A DNA stretch of 64,000 nucleotides. Origin: Trileptium ribeirensis. Lineage: Eukaryota; Nematoda; Enoplea; Enoplida; Thoracostomopsidae. The DNA lies in assembly GCA_030248225.1 (NCBI GenBank), contig JASANE010024936.1:1-64000 (forward strand), written 5' to 3'. The notes below the pieces were generated by a model that was not told where the DNA came from, searched no databases, and worked only from the letters and a program-made list of their open reading frames with translations. The position numbers and the translations under genes were made by a program. Below, one piece after another: positions 43,401-55,048 of the stretch; the first letter of the stretch is position 1; each line of letters begins with the position of its first letter.

Positions 43401-45186
43401 AGAAGTTACACATCTATTATAGTTTTCGCCTTCTAAAACATCATTTAGGTTTTCACAACCAGGCTTTGACACAAATAGCTTTTTCATGTTGGATATGTTA
43501 TGTCATGTCTTGTTGATTATTGCATTTAACTACGCTTTTTTCATTGTTTTAGGTCGCTCGGTTGACGCTGAAACACCACTGGACATGTTGCGATGAAGCG
43601 AGACCGTCAACGCCACATTTCTTATGGATTAATCGTTAGTAACACTTACAGCAACATCACTAACTGGCATATTCAGTGTTGACATATAGTTTATGAAGAC
43701 ATAATAAGCGTATTTACAAAAAGCTGGCTATTTTAGGAATTAATATACAAATGAAGTGGGACTGAGCGTAAACAATCGGTAGTAAAGAGATTGGTGTCCT
43801 TTGAGTCTGCGCTTTTAGTTTTCGCACAGCGTATAACAAGACTAATGCTAGCTATGTCCGAGCCAGTGAGATATGTTAGAGAGCTAGTATGTATTTGTGT
43901 GCTCAACATTGGAACACCATAAAGCAACTATAAAGCGTCCAACAATAGTTCTTTTGGGCAATAGTAGTCGATGTTGCTCGTAAGCAATGAAAATGCACAC
44001 TGTAAAATGTGCTGATACCCGGTTTCCGTACTTTCGTACGAGGTCCACAGTGGGAACTGGGGCCACAAATGGCCTCTTCGCTTTCGCGTCATTTTCGTAC
44101 GAATGCTGCCTGCTCAATTTAATGCTATCAAGCCCTGACTTCGAACACACGACCGATAGTCAACGCTTGGTTTCGGCCTTATATCGCTATTATAATGTAT
44201 TCGCAGATAATAGTGAAACAGTAATGAACATATATATACAATATATCGGCGCTTTGATGCATAACAGCATAATTTGAAATGTTTCTAGCTGCTGCACTTT
44301 TTTATTAATATTATAATAACGCGCCTCATAAACACACAAGAGAGATATCGAAGCCTCTATGAGTTTACGAGGTTACTGTCATATTTAAAAGCCTAGCCTT
44401 GGATGGGTAGGCAGGCGGGTAAAGGCTAGACTTGTTGGCTCCAGCTAGACTTCGTCATCGGGTTATATCTGGTTGGCAAACCACAGACGGATTATTTTCA
44501 ATTCACTTGTACGCTAATTAGAAGCAGCTTGGAAATACTATTGTATAAAACGGATGTAAAATACTGTTGTCCAGGAATCTAAATTTTGTGTTCGGGCTGA
44601 AATTGCAGCACCAATACACTTCTGCCAAGGTTCCGCCGCTCTGGACGGCTTCCTGATCATCACCGCGGAGCTTGGTTTCCGTGCCCATGGTGTCCCTGCG
44701 GGAGGGCTCAGCAGACAAAGAGCAATACTTAAAACGCTGTTCTTTTATGTTGAATACAGTGCAGGGGAGAGTGCTTTTGGCTTCTGAATCAGACATACAG
44801 GATGATCAGGAGACCCTGCCATAAATGTGACCCGGTATCACGTCACGGTTCCATCTCTGCCACAGATCATATTACCAGTGAGAAAGCGGAACCGAATTTA
44901 GTCTTAATCGGAACGTCAAGTTTTTGCCAGTACCGGCACCCGGCCTGGGTCTATCAACAATGTAATTTTAACGGAAGTATTAATAAGTCACTTATTTGTT
45001 GGGGGTGAGAGGGGGCATAATAGGGTTATTTAACCGGTTAAACACTTTGGTTTTATCATTTTAAATGTACGTCGGGTTTGTCGTTTTCCTTGTGACGTGC
45101 GGCAAGTGGCTATAAATGCTAAATCTTAGCAACAAAATTGTGAAAACTCGGTGCGTTTATGATTTGTTGTACATTTAGAATTTTCA
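40404..45186. other. Mostly non-coding, nothing recognised
   Basis: A 94-codon plus frame at 42292-42573 (with FLPARVTHTSRLDFDNFF) and frames on both strands at 43884-44277 have plausible composition but no family resemblance. A CAGGGGCGC...GCGTACCCCTA pair at 41368-41506 hints at another short inverted-repeat element. The acceptor-like TTCATTGTTTTAG at 43540-43552 is followed by a stop within 15 codons. Confidence 0.35.
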
Positions 45187-46660
45187 GAACGTAGTGGAGA
45201 TTGTGTGTTGCATGGGGGAAATCTTTTAAATTTCGTCCATGTTTATGTGATCTGACATAACTCGGGAAGGACTTAACCGATGTTCATGATCGTGGGATCA
45301 TTCGAACCGGCATAGTCGATTTGCCGTGTACATCTCCTAGCGTTTTTATTTTGGGTCTGGGTCAGGGGTCAACATGTGGGTTTTGCCCCATTTTAGTGCC
45401 CATCACGGAAGCAAGGTTATTTTTATCTTAACTTTCGAATTTTTTCTCTGGTTGGTCTTATTACGTAGTAAAATCATAAACCACGAAGCCTCTTTTTTTA
45501 TTTTTCTTTTAAGTCTCTGGTTCTGGATTTATGTACGGGGGAATGGCGCCCCAATGGTTCCTCCATCCAAAATTTGAAAATTTGTTGTGATGTCCTTGGC
45601 GGCTGACAGGTTTTACTTTGGGGGGGGGGGCGGTTCGGGCATGGCAAACTCATTGCCGGTTATAGTTTTGCGTTGTGACCCATTGGGGGTATGATACCCC
45701 ATGGTTCGGGGTCAGATGTGAAAATGAAGGTTTTTAGTACCCTTCACGGAAGCAAGGTTATTTTTATGTTAACTTTCGAATTTTTTACTCTGGTTGGTTT
45801 TATTTCATAGTAAATTGATAATTGCTAATGCCTCTTTTTTGTTTTTCGATTAAGGCTCCGGTTCTAGAGTTTTGGGGTTTGATGTATAGTGCCCCAATGG
45901 TTCCTCGATCCAAAATTCGAAAATTTGTTCTGACAGCCTTGGCGGCTGAAAAGTTTTACATGGGGGTTTTCGGGCATGGCAACCTCATTGATGGTTTTGA
46001 TTTTGCACTGCGATCCATTGTTCTATGGGTACGGGGGTATGGCGCCAAAATGGTTCATTGACCCAAAATTCCTAATTTTGCTGTTACGTGCTGGTAGGCT
46101 GATAGCTTGCAGTTGGGTGTTTTGGGGCATGTGAAACGCATTGCAGGTGTTGGTTTTGTTGTACGATGCATCATTTCGTGGGTATGGCTTCCCTAAGGTC
46201 CGCGGTCAGAATTCAAAGTAAGGGTTTTACTCTATTTTAGTACCCTTCACGGAAGCAAGGTTATTTTTATCTTACCTTTCGAATTTTTTGTCTGTTTGGT
46301 TTTATTTCATAGTAAAATGATAAATACCGATGCCTCCTGTTTTGTTTTTCGATTAGGGCTCTGGTTATAGAGTTATGAGGTTTGAGGTATGGCACCCCCG
46401 TGGTTCCTGGACCCAAAATTCGAAAATTTGTTTTGACGTCCTGGGTGGCTGAAAAGTTTTACTTGGTTTCGGGCATGGCAAAGGCATTGCTGGTGTTGAT
46501 TTTTCTCTGCGACCACGGTTCTATGGGTACGGGGTGTGGCGCCGCCATGGTTCATAGACCCAAAATTTCTCATTTTACTGTCACGTCCTGGGATGATGAT
46601 AGCTTGTAGTTGGGGGCTTTGGGGCATGGGAAACTTATTACCGATGTTAGTTTTGTTCTA
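45187..46660 (+). repeat. Dispersed repeat B, copy 2, with internal triplication
   Basis: It opens GTAGTGGAGATTGTGTG like the copy at 2223. The block TCACGGAAGCAAGGTTATTT followed by TTCGAATTTTT and GGTTGG occurs three times (near 45404, 45748 and 46248). Each is followed further on by a GGTTCCT...CCAAAATTCGAAAATTTG block and by GGGCATGGCAA. Copies inside the locus are more alike than those at the other two loci, so the triplication is local. Confidence 0.85.
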
Positions 46661-48090
46661 ACTTGTGTGGTATTAATTGTGTGATATCCACATAAGCATA
46701 TCGACGTATGCTATCGAGAGGTGATTGGTTGTGCACGCAAAAGTCTTAGGTATACCTATTCTTCACTACGTTCTGCAATCTCGATAGAGTTGCTAGTCTA
46801 GAAACGTTTGCTTTGCGCATTGATTTTTTTTATATTTTCCACTCAGCGTTTTGTTTTAGGCTTACATGAACTATTCTTACATGATTTAAAGAAACCGTGG
46901 TAACCTCGGCTTGAATTTTCCAGTTTGCACCACGAAACCAAAACGCAACTTTTTTGAAATTTCCAAGCTCATGGGGTTTAGGCACTCAGAATCAAAATGC
47001 GTGTAACATTTTCACGTGTTGTAATTGACTGAAAAACAACGCGTTTGGGGCAGTGTTCCGATTCTCATGCCCAAACTTCGTATGTAGGCACCAAATGTCC
47101 TACGTTTGTAAGAAGCCGCAAGCAGCAGCTGTATTGTTGCCTTGCTGTACATTTAAAGAGGGCTCAGGAAGCTGAAATTGGGACCTGAAAATAGGCAATG
47201 GACAAGGCCTAACCAGACTCTCCCCGTTTCCTCTGACTGGCACGAGTCTTATCAATACTAAATTCTCGAAATCGCTGTATGTTGCGGTCTTACGAGCATA
47301 TAACTGGTAAAGACACGTTTGGCAGTACAAGATAAAGGAACAACTAGGCTCTAGCTTAAATAACAGCGGAGCTAACAAGTTACGGAGAACTTCAAAATTA
47401 TGTGTTTTATTGACTTGCGTTATTTCTCTGTACCTTATAAAATACTTAGTAGATGTCGTCAAATAATGTGCCTTGACAAGTTAACACAGCAAACCAAATC
47501 ACCTGAGCAAGGTACGGACAGTATTTCGTTTTTACGTTATGAAATAGCACCAAGAATGTTGTTACAGCTAATATTGTGGTTTAGCTCGTCAGCGAATTTT
47601 GATTATGGAATGGATAACTTTTAGTACAACTTTCGCCATACAGATATCCAAAACATATGAAACCAAAACTTCGATTCTGGCAAAAAAAATTTGCCACAAT
47701 GGGAACCATTAATCGGAACCCTATTTTGCTTGAACCGGAGTTCCGGTTACTTCCTGCATATTGCATGCACAGTACACAAATAGCAGACACACAATTATTC
47801 CTGCACAACTCTCGAAAATATTAGATCGACCGGAACATGTGGTAGCATTGCTCTATACTGGCTTTTGCATCGAAGCACATAATCACCTAATCGAACCAGT
47901 CGGTTAAATATTGGGCAGTTAATTAAATGGGGCTAAATAATTTCAATTCCTCATCAATTTTTACACCCCTGGGCCATACGGCGGATAATTATTGCTACGC
48001 ATCAGTCGTCGAATTAATTGCTCTTCCAATCCCAATACGTTTCATTTTTGGTAAATTTTCTCACTAAGCTACGCCGGAATTAGTTTCAAA
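46661..48090. other. Non-coding, nothing recognised
   Basis: A GGAACC/GGTTCC-rich piece at 47690-47760 resembles those near 200 and 34215. Frames at 47100-47462 (-) and 47581-47808 (-) have no family signature. Confidence 0.4.
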
Positions 48091-48402
48091 ATGATCTGTT
48101 TTGAATGCAAGGACAATTATTGCACTATTAATGAAAACGCAGGAAGGGTAGTCCGCAAGTGTGGTAAAAACCATAGAAAAAGTTCGTTTGGCGATGCTAA
48201 AAGTTTAGAAGTGTATTGGAAATTTATCGTTGCCTTATGCTTTAAGTTGCGATTCAAAGGTTGTGCCTTAGAAGAACTTACTCTTGATATTTTATCAAAT
48301 TTTGTTATTTATATAATTAACTACTTTAATTTTAGCAGAGTCCACATATTTGGTTATGGTATACTAGGGCGAAGACTTATGATGTCGATGTTAACGTTAT
48401 GA
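48091..48402 (+). pseudogene. Short open frame, possible Merlin/ISXO2-like transposase remnant
   Basis: The 103-codon frame starts at ATG 48091 with MICFECKDNYC, then VVRKCGKNHRKSSFGD, LEVYWKFIVALCFKLRFKG and a hydrophobic tail. A Cys pair, then C-x4-R-K-x-S-F, then a W-containing helical stretch is the order seen at the N terminus of ISXO2-like (Merlin) transposases. No DDE core follows: the frame ends in AT-rich sequence. This rests on pattern only and may be chance. Confidence 0.25.
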
Positions 48403-50339
48403 TGGAACGCTTCAAGACTCGGGTGACATGACGCCATGAACTATGATGTAATTTTGTGTAAACGTATTGGAATAAGCATATCACAAAATATGTAATTAAA
48501 TAAAATCCATTAACAACGCAACATTTATATCTGATGTTTGTCTGCTGGTCTAGATTTTCAAAAGCGTTTGAACCCAAAGTGTAAAACACCAATATATATA
48601 TATAACCCTTATGATTACATATTTTTGTAGCTGGTCTATATTGGGTGATCTTGGAGAGAGTTGACACTTTTCTAAAAATATTTCATAACTGATTTTAAAG
48701 TCCTTCTTAATCGTGAAGAATATTTAAGTGACTTTTTCAAGCAGCTTCAATTTTTAAATGTACAATGATATTTGCATGAAAAATTGTTGACAGTCGAAAT
48801 TAAATATTTCAGCAAAAAACACAGACAAGTACGTATCCGTAGTCACCAGTTTAAGTAGAGCCTAATCTTATCCATATCACCGTGCAATTGCATATCCACG
48901 AAGAAAATCTTGTCAAACTTTAATTCGGCAAAAGTATTTGTGACCCCTTTAGTTCTTGAACTTAGAGATGGAAATATCCAAATATAGTTCCAAGTTTTGA
49001 CAAGGGTTACCGTTATCTAGGAATCATTAACAAACCAAAATTACGTCGACTTTTGTTGTATCCGCCGGTAACATAAAATGGTGATGTTGCAAAAATTTCA
49101 CAGTACAGGTGGCTTGTTCTGTTGCAATAGTAAATTTTGTGACTTACGTGAAACCTACGAGCTGTGATAGATTGCAATGAATCGGTACCTCTCGTTCCGG
49201 TCTCCCTCTTTTCAGTTAGCGTTAGGGGTGAACGATACACGTTAGAGCTTAGGATCTATGCGTAGACGTTAGCGTGGGTCGTTGACCAGTCCGAAGGGAC
49301 TAAACACAAAAATGAAACGAGCACTAGGCGCAATGAAATATTTTCTGAGTATTGTGAAAGACAAGAATTCAATCGGGCACGTGATATATGTGACGAGCTG
49401 GCAAAGACAACATACAGTAATGGTAGAACGAAATAACATGGCCAGCAAAAGAGATGAGTGAAGTCCACATGGACTGAGTATGTCGATATCAGCCCAAATC
49501 GGGATGCTACGTAATATTTACCAAGGGATCAGGTTTACGGTGTCAAAATCAAACTTCGTTCATGGAGCAAATCGTGCTTCAAACTTTGCTCGCTCCCCTG
49601 TTCGGTTTGGAAGTTGAAAGACAAAATTAGGGCCTTGGTTAAGGTTCGCCCCCTGTTCGGTTTGGAAGTTGAAAGACAAAATTAGGGCCTTGGTTAGGGC
49701 TCAGTTTGGAAGTTGAAAGACAAAATTAGGGTCTTGGTTAGGGCGAACGTTCGTTAACCCCCTAAGTTCCATGGGCAAATATGATGATAGTATATAGTAC
49801 AACAGGTTATAACACCTTGCCTCTACTTATCTGTTATCGAGGTTTATTGAATTAGAACTTTAGCTGGCTAGCAGTATATATTGTCCGCAATTTGAAGACT
49901 AACTGATCAAAAAATTCTATTCTTTCGACGTAGTAGGTACTCGACCAGTAATGTATGACCATGCCTGTATAGTAAATGTGTATACTTTTCCCACTTTGAT
50001 CCTTACCGTATGTGTATAAGTTGCGTAATTCAACTTGCTTTATTTCGACACCTTTTGTACAAAATTCCGACACTATTTTTAATTTCGACACTGTAGTAAG
50101 ACACATTCTTAGAAATCGAGCTGTGAGACCATTTATATAGGCGCGAATTCTGTTTAGCCAGTATTTCGTCGCATTAACGTCAATGCCAAGCTGATGGGCG
50201 TAACACTATCGTTAGTAAAGGGCAGCTTAGTTTTGGGATTCGGGCTCAGCAGCTTCCTGGCTTAGGCTTAGTGATAATCTAAAGGCCATCTAAGTTAAAC
50301 ATTATTCTTGGTATATATTTATGTATAACTGTACTAGGA
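48403..50339. other. Non-coding, with a short tandem repeat
   Basis: Apart from three 45-54 bp units at 49593-49745 I see nothing. A (TA)n run lies at 48593-48603. Confidence 0.4.
49593..49745 (+). repeat. Tandem repeat, three units of 45-54 bp
   Basis: GTTTGGAAGTTGAAAGACAA followed by ATTAGGG(C/T)CTTGGTTA stands at 49605, 49659 and 49704. The first two units share the lead CCCCTGTTCG. Confidence 0.9.
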
Positions 50340-51590
50340 CTAGTTCTGGCCGTAAGGGATCCCAGCTGCACCACGCTATTCCTTGGTGTGGTGCCCGGAC
50401 AACCCCGGCTTCCAAGACTCCCCGGTGACCCATTAGTTGACCGAAGGAAATCGCTTAGCTTAGCAGACTGCCGGCGGGTTTACCAGGGTGTTGGGCCTAA
50501 CCCGTATATCGGGCCACGTGTCTAGTAGTATGGAGGGCCTCTGAGGGAATGTCAACCCTTAAGCCTGCTCTCAGGTAATGAGGCTGACTAATTTTCCCTC
50601 ATTAACTCAAAATTCCCCAGGACCCTAGGTTTCCAAATTCTATTACCCTATGTATGAATCTCTAGTATGAATTTTTCAGGTATTGCAGCAATTTAATTCG
50701 AAATATTCCTGAAATGTCTTCTGCTTCGTCGACCAGTAATTCAGACTGGGTTCTTGCGATTCATGATCCTGTAGGTGGACGGGAAAATTTCGTCAATGCT
50801 GAATTGTCCGCTCTCATCAATGGACGAAATGTCTCAGAGAGTTGCATCAGCATCGACTTTTGAAGCCGAAGCCCAGCTTCGTCAGCAGTTCAACAAGGAC
50901 CATGCGGATCGCACGGTTTCCGTGAATTTGCGTAAAAACGGTCTGCTTACATCTAATATGTATGAGGTAATAGATTTAATAGTCGGTGCAAATAGGATCC
51001 GGTTTAAACCGGAATTTTTACGACGAATCAATGAATCCTTAAGCATTACGTTTTTTATAAGGATGCAAGATCTGCAGCTTTAGCAGATGGTTTGTCGCTC
51101 AACGGTGCTTTGCTACAGCTTGAACTGCGACGAGAAAAGCCGATGCAGCACACGATGAGAAGGCAGTCCAGATAAACATTTTAAATGTTTTTAGGGAAAA
51201 ACATCCAAATGAGAAATTGTATACTTTTTTCGGCAGTGCATGGGCGCAATCCCGAATAGACAGTATACATCGAGAGATATATCGGAATTTTGCACCAGCT
51301 ACAAGGCTCGTTCTGTGAGCCAAACAGATCATAAAATTTTTTCTTTACGTTTTAGTTATAAATTTACTAAAATCGAAAGTGGTCTATCATATTATAAACT
51401 AAATACATTACTCTTGAACGATAATTTGGTATGTCAAAATATTATTTTAACCTTTAATACAAACGCAGAAACCTTGCGACTGAGTGGGACTTGATAAAAA
51501 TTCGGATACGCACTTACTTACAACAAGTATCCAAAGATCTTCAACGCAAACGCTTAATTAAACAAATTACATACTGAAAACCGGAGTCTG
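50340..51590 (+). mobile_element. 5' fragment of a non-LTR retrotransposon (LINE, L1/Tx1-like), frameshifted
   Basis: A ~370-bp GC-rich leader (50340-50713) precedes an ORF1-like frame from ATG 50714 (MSSASSTSNSDWVLAIHD). After a shift comes MSQRVASASTFEAEAQLR, then ESLSITF and, one base off, FYKDARSAALADG with SLNGALLQLELRRE, an RRM-like end. ORF2-like pieces follow: KLYTFFGSAWAQSRIDSIH (apurinic endonuclease signature before the last His), SQTDHKIFSLRFS (the SDH motif), YYKLNTLLLND (WKLN-type motif) and EWDLIKIRIRTYLQQ. At least five frame changes and an internal deletion (the first part of the endonuclease is missing) show it is dead. Reverse transcriptase is absent. The RRM, endonuclease and WKLN together favour the L1/Tx1 side of LINE diversity; this is inference. 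Confidence 0.7.
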
Positions 51591-52242
51591 CGTAACTAAG
51601 TTTGTGTCAGCCGTTAAGGCCATCATAGCGAGCTCGAAACTTAAACAATGGCTTACCGACAACTAGTATACGGTAATTTGTACACTGTTCACAAATATGC
51701 TTGCAATGAATTAATAAATTAAAATATGAGCAGAAAGAGAAAAGTCCACTTATACGTGGTAATTGATCTGACCGTTAAAAGTGAGTATAAACATCAAAAA
51801 CTGCTTTACATCAACTTTTGTCAGCCAAACTTTATACAGCAAACAAGAAGGTTCTGCCAAGACAAAAATGAAAGTTTGCTCTATAAACCAACCGGTCTCT
51901 CTGGAAACTTATGATTATGAGCATTTGTTCGAAGTCTTGGTTTAAATCAGTTTCCTATGTATGTTCATTGCTGTAAACTGTGTAACAGTAGTTATGATCA
52001 AAGCCACCAATTGTTTAGCAATGGTTATGCGCATTGAGACAAACATGTGTAAGGTTTTGCTCAAAACTTTGCAAAACGCACGAGTACGAATGCATGCACA
52101 AATAGATAATACTTTACCTTCAAACGAGTTTAGCGCTACACAAAGAGAATATGTAAATTAGTGAGGACGTGGCTACATTTTATACAAATGCTTTGCTACA
52201 GATAGTTTTTGGACAGATATCCGACCACGAAGTTTAAAATCA
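51591..52242. other. Non-coding after the LINE fragment
   Basis: Short frames only; nothing recognised. Confidence 0.4.
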
Positions 52243-52389
52243 GTGTATAGATATTTAAGACCAGTGTATAGATATTTAAGACCAGTGTATAGATATTTAA
52301 AACCAGTGTATAGATATTTAAAACCAGTGTATAGATATTTAAAACCAGTGTATAGATATTTAAAATCAGTGTATAGATATTTAAAACCA
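52243..52389 (+). repeat. 21-bp minisatellite, seven units
   Basis: The unit is TGTATAGATATTTAAAACCA plus G. Because 21 is a multiple of three, it gives a chance frame of VYRYLKP repeats. Units differ by single bases (AAGACC, AAAACC, AAAATC). Confidence 0.95.
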
Positions 52390-53305
52390 GTGATGAGGCA
52401 AACTAAGAAAACAATGCATTATTTTACATTCAATATATGTAACAGATAAGAACATTTTTGATTTTTCAAAACATAAATTTGGAATAAACAATCCGAGGGA
52501 AATTCATACCCTATCAAGGAGAGTCACACCAACAGAATACAACAAAAGCTTAAGATATATATCCCATGGCTGCTGTATTTTAACAGTGTTGTTGCATTGC
52601 TATCCTATTTTGATTAACTGACGGCCTGGTGGAAATATATACCTCAGGACACGGTTTTCTGAAAACATGGTCTGGTCAAAATTTTTTGACATTTATAAGA
52701 ATTTCTGGTCAAATTTAAAAATCTTTGGGTATTGTAGACAAAAGCATAACAGTTGCTTTAAAGACATACCAAAACCTACTCGGAGGTCGCTGAAGCCTTA
52801 AAAGCCGAGATACTTTTATATCAATATGTATTTTGCGTGGATTTTCAAAATAGTAGCTTTTTCGAAAAATTGGACTTTTGGATCTTTTGATTTTCGAGTT
52901 GCGCATTGAAAATATAATTATTGTAAATGGAATCACAGCTTTGATTTAAAGTGAGCCAGTAAGAAGACGTTTCCTTTAATATTTATAAAGGCTTATATAC
53001 TTGGGCCAAGTCCCACGTAGGCTACTGCGAGCTTAAAAATTAATCATGACAAGCAGAAATATTTCAAAACAACAGAGCTTGTTTTGGTTGTGTTAAGCAT
53101 TAAAGACAAACCTCTACTGTGTATTTAACACAATTAGTTTAGTATTAGTGAGAAAAATGAAATGTAATGGTCGAACGAAGTGAGGCGGCGACCTACAGAA
53201 TTTAGCGAAAATTTAGGATTTCAGTTTGCAGAAAGACATGATATACACAAAATGTGAATCGCTACTATGAAGCGCTCTTAAATTCTTTGTCATAAAGCTG
53301 GTAAG
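52390..53305. other. Non-coding, nothing recognised
   Basis: AT-rich with short frames; no repeat or RNA gene seen. Confidence 0.4.
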
Positions 53306-53396
53306 AATGGATATTTTGTGAACCAGGTCGTAGAGATGAGTCGAATAATACAAAAATTACTGTATCTTCAAAATTGACGAATCCCGAACAGAGGGC
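53306..53396. mobile_element. Palindromic element, family C, terminal fragment
   Basis: GAATGGATATTTTGTGAACC, GAGATGAGTCGAATAATAC and TGTATCTTCAAAATTGACG match the right end of the copies at 26247 and 31160. The left end is missing. Confidence 0.5.
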
Positions 53397-53654
53397 TAAC
53401 GGAAAAGACCCATATAACAAATATGCGTTCGGTAGTGATACTGTTCAAAGTATATAGCGAGATCTTTGCCACATGGTGTCTACCTAACCAGTCGTTTTGT
53501 ATCGGTTCATTTGAGCTGGGCTATAATATACTTATTACGTTAGCAGCTCACATCAACTGCGTACTGCAGTGCAATACTATATAAATCAAGGGTTAGATTA
53601 GTGCAAACTCAGTCCGATTAACAGTAACATGTTATATGGGGCGTAGACTAAACA

Positions 53655-54330
53655 CTTTCGTTCTGTCTCCAATCGCCTCCCTTTGCTACACATACGTTTG
53701 TTGCACGTTATTCTGCAGGAAACTGAAAATTATTTGTTTATATGGTTCTAACAGATAAAAAAGGAAGGTATACTATAATCTTCTGCTCCGTGATCAGAGA
53801 CATTGTTTAGGCTATCGTTGCGCAACCAGTTAGCTAGATGATAATGATGATAACTTACTGATCAGTATGCAATAAATGAGATAAACCGTTATACTGCTCG
53901 CATAGTTTCAAAAAATACAGTTCAGTGCCAAGAACCCAGTTTCTGTTGCACATATGTAACTTTACTTCAATGTGGATTACAATTTCCAAAGACTACAAAC
54001 GCACTGGAGAGTGCTTGACGTAACTTATAGTAGCCAAGCTTACAGCTAAGTGCTTCTAAATTATTCATACTCTGTTACCAAATTGGACCGGTTTAATTTT
54101 AACATACCTCGCAGACTTCTGAATGTGTAAAATAGCTATAACAAGCATCGAGTTGGCTATGTTTTGCTAACAAACTACTGCAGGGTTAAGATGAAAACTT
54201 CCTACTGAAATTATGTGTCCTACTTCCGTTTCACACGGCAATTTGCTAATTTTTTCTTTTTTGCTGGCAACTTTTTCTTTTATTTGGTTGTATTGGAACT
54301 TAATCATTGTGCATATTACACATGTTTGGA
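53655..54330 (-). repeat. Dispersed repeat A, copy 2
   Basis: On the minus strand it matches 300-995, from GTTCCAATACAAC at its left through AAACCGGTCCAA to GGAGACAGAACGAAAGTG. It is joined at its 5' side to the BED-finger-like frame at 54167-54469, which the other copy has lost. Confidence 0.7.
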
Positions 54331-54469
54331 CCACAGATGAATCCCCAGCCTGCTTCAAGAAGCGACTCCATGCCTCTGGTGATTTGGCTGATCCATAGAT
54401 GTATGCTGCCTTGCTGCTTATATCCTTCAGGCATCGTCTCACAATACTGCCGGGGACAGTCACCGGCAT
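54167..54469 (-). pseudogene. BED-finger-like fragment, possible hAT transposase 5' exon
   Basis: The minus-strand frame from ATG 54467-54469 reads MPVTVPGSIVRRCLKDISSK, then AKSPEAWSRFLKQAG and VVQTCVICTMIKFQYNQIKE. W-x2-F followed by C-x2-C is the first half of a BED zinc finger, found at the N terminus of many hAT transposases. The closing His/Cys pair is not visible, and the second half of the frame is shared with the repeat copy at 300-500, where it does not stay open in the same way. Best read as the edge of a decayed hAT element. Confidence 0.35.
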
Positions 54470-54544
54470 CTCATCTGTCGTCAGTGCTCACCAACACAAA
54501 TGTATCAAAACGTGAAGGGATTTGAAATTTTCAAGAGAATTTTT

Positions 54545-55048
54545 GCAGCTTTTGTGTATAATAGTCGAACGTGTACGAGATTTATTATTCTACTGTAAAA
54601 TAAAACCAACCAGAGAAAAAATTCGAAAATTACGATAAAAATAACCTTGCTTCCGTGAAGGGTACTAAAAACCTCATTTTGACCAATGACCCCGAACCAT
54701 GGGGGTAAAAAACCGGCGTACCCATGGAACCATAGGTCGCAGAGCAAAACCGGCACCGGCAATGAGTTTCCCATGTCCGAAAACCCCCAGGCAAAGCTTA
54801 TCAGCCGCCCAAGACGTCAGAACAAATTTTCAAATTTTGGGTCAAGGAACCATTGGGGCGCCCTGACCCCGGAACCAATCCCAAATCAAAAAACGCTCGG
54901 GGATGTACACGGTAAATCGACTATGCCGGTTCAAATGAGCCCAAGATAATGAAAATCGGTTAAGTTATTCCCGAGCTATGGCTGATCACACACACAGACG
55001 GAATTTAAAATATTTCACCCCTGCAACACACAATCTCCACTACGTTCT
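54545..55048 (-). repeat. Dispersed repeat B, copy 3
   Basis: On the minus strand it starts GTAGTGGAGATTGTGTG (55048) and includes GATTTACCGTGTACATCC, a GGTTCC...CCAAAATTTGAAAATTTG block, GGACATGGGAAACTC and CTTCACGGAAGCAAGG with CTCTGGTTGGTTTTATTT near 54600-54665. Order and spacing follow copy 2 without the triplication. Confidence 0.85.

Noticed and set aside
52243..52449. Open frame of VYRYLKP repeats
   Set aside because: It is a by-product of a 21-bp minisatellite; no coding sequence surrounds it.
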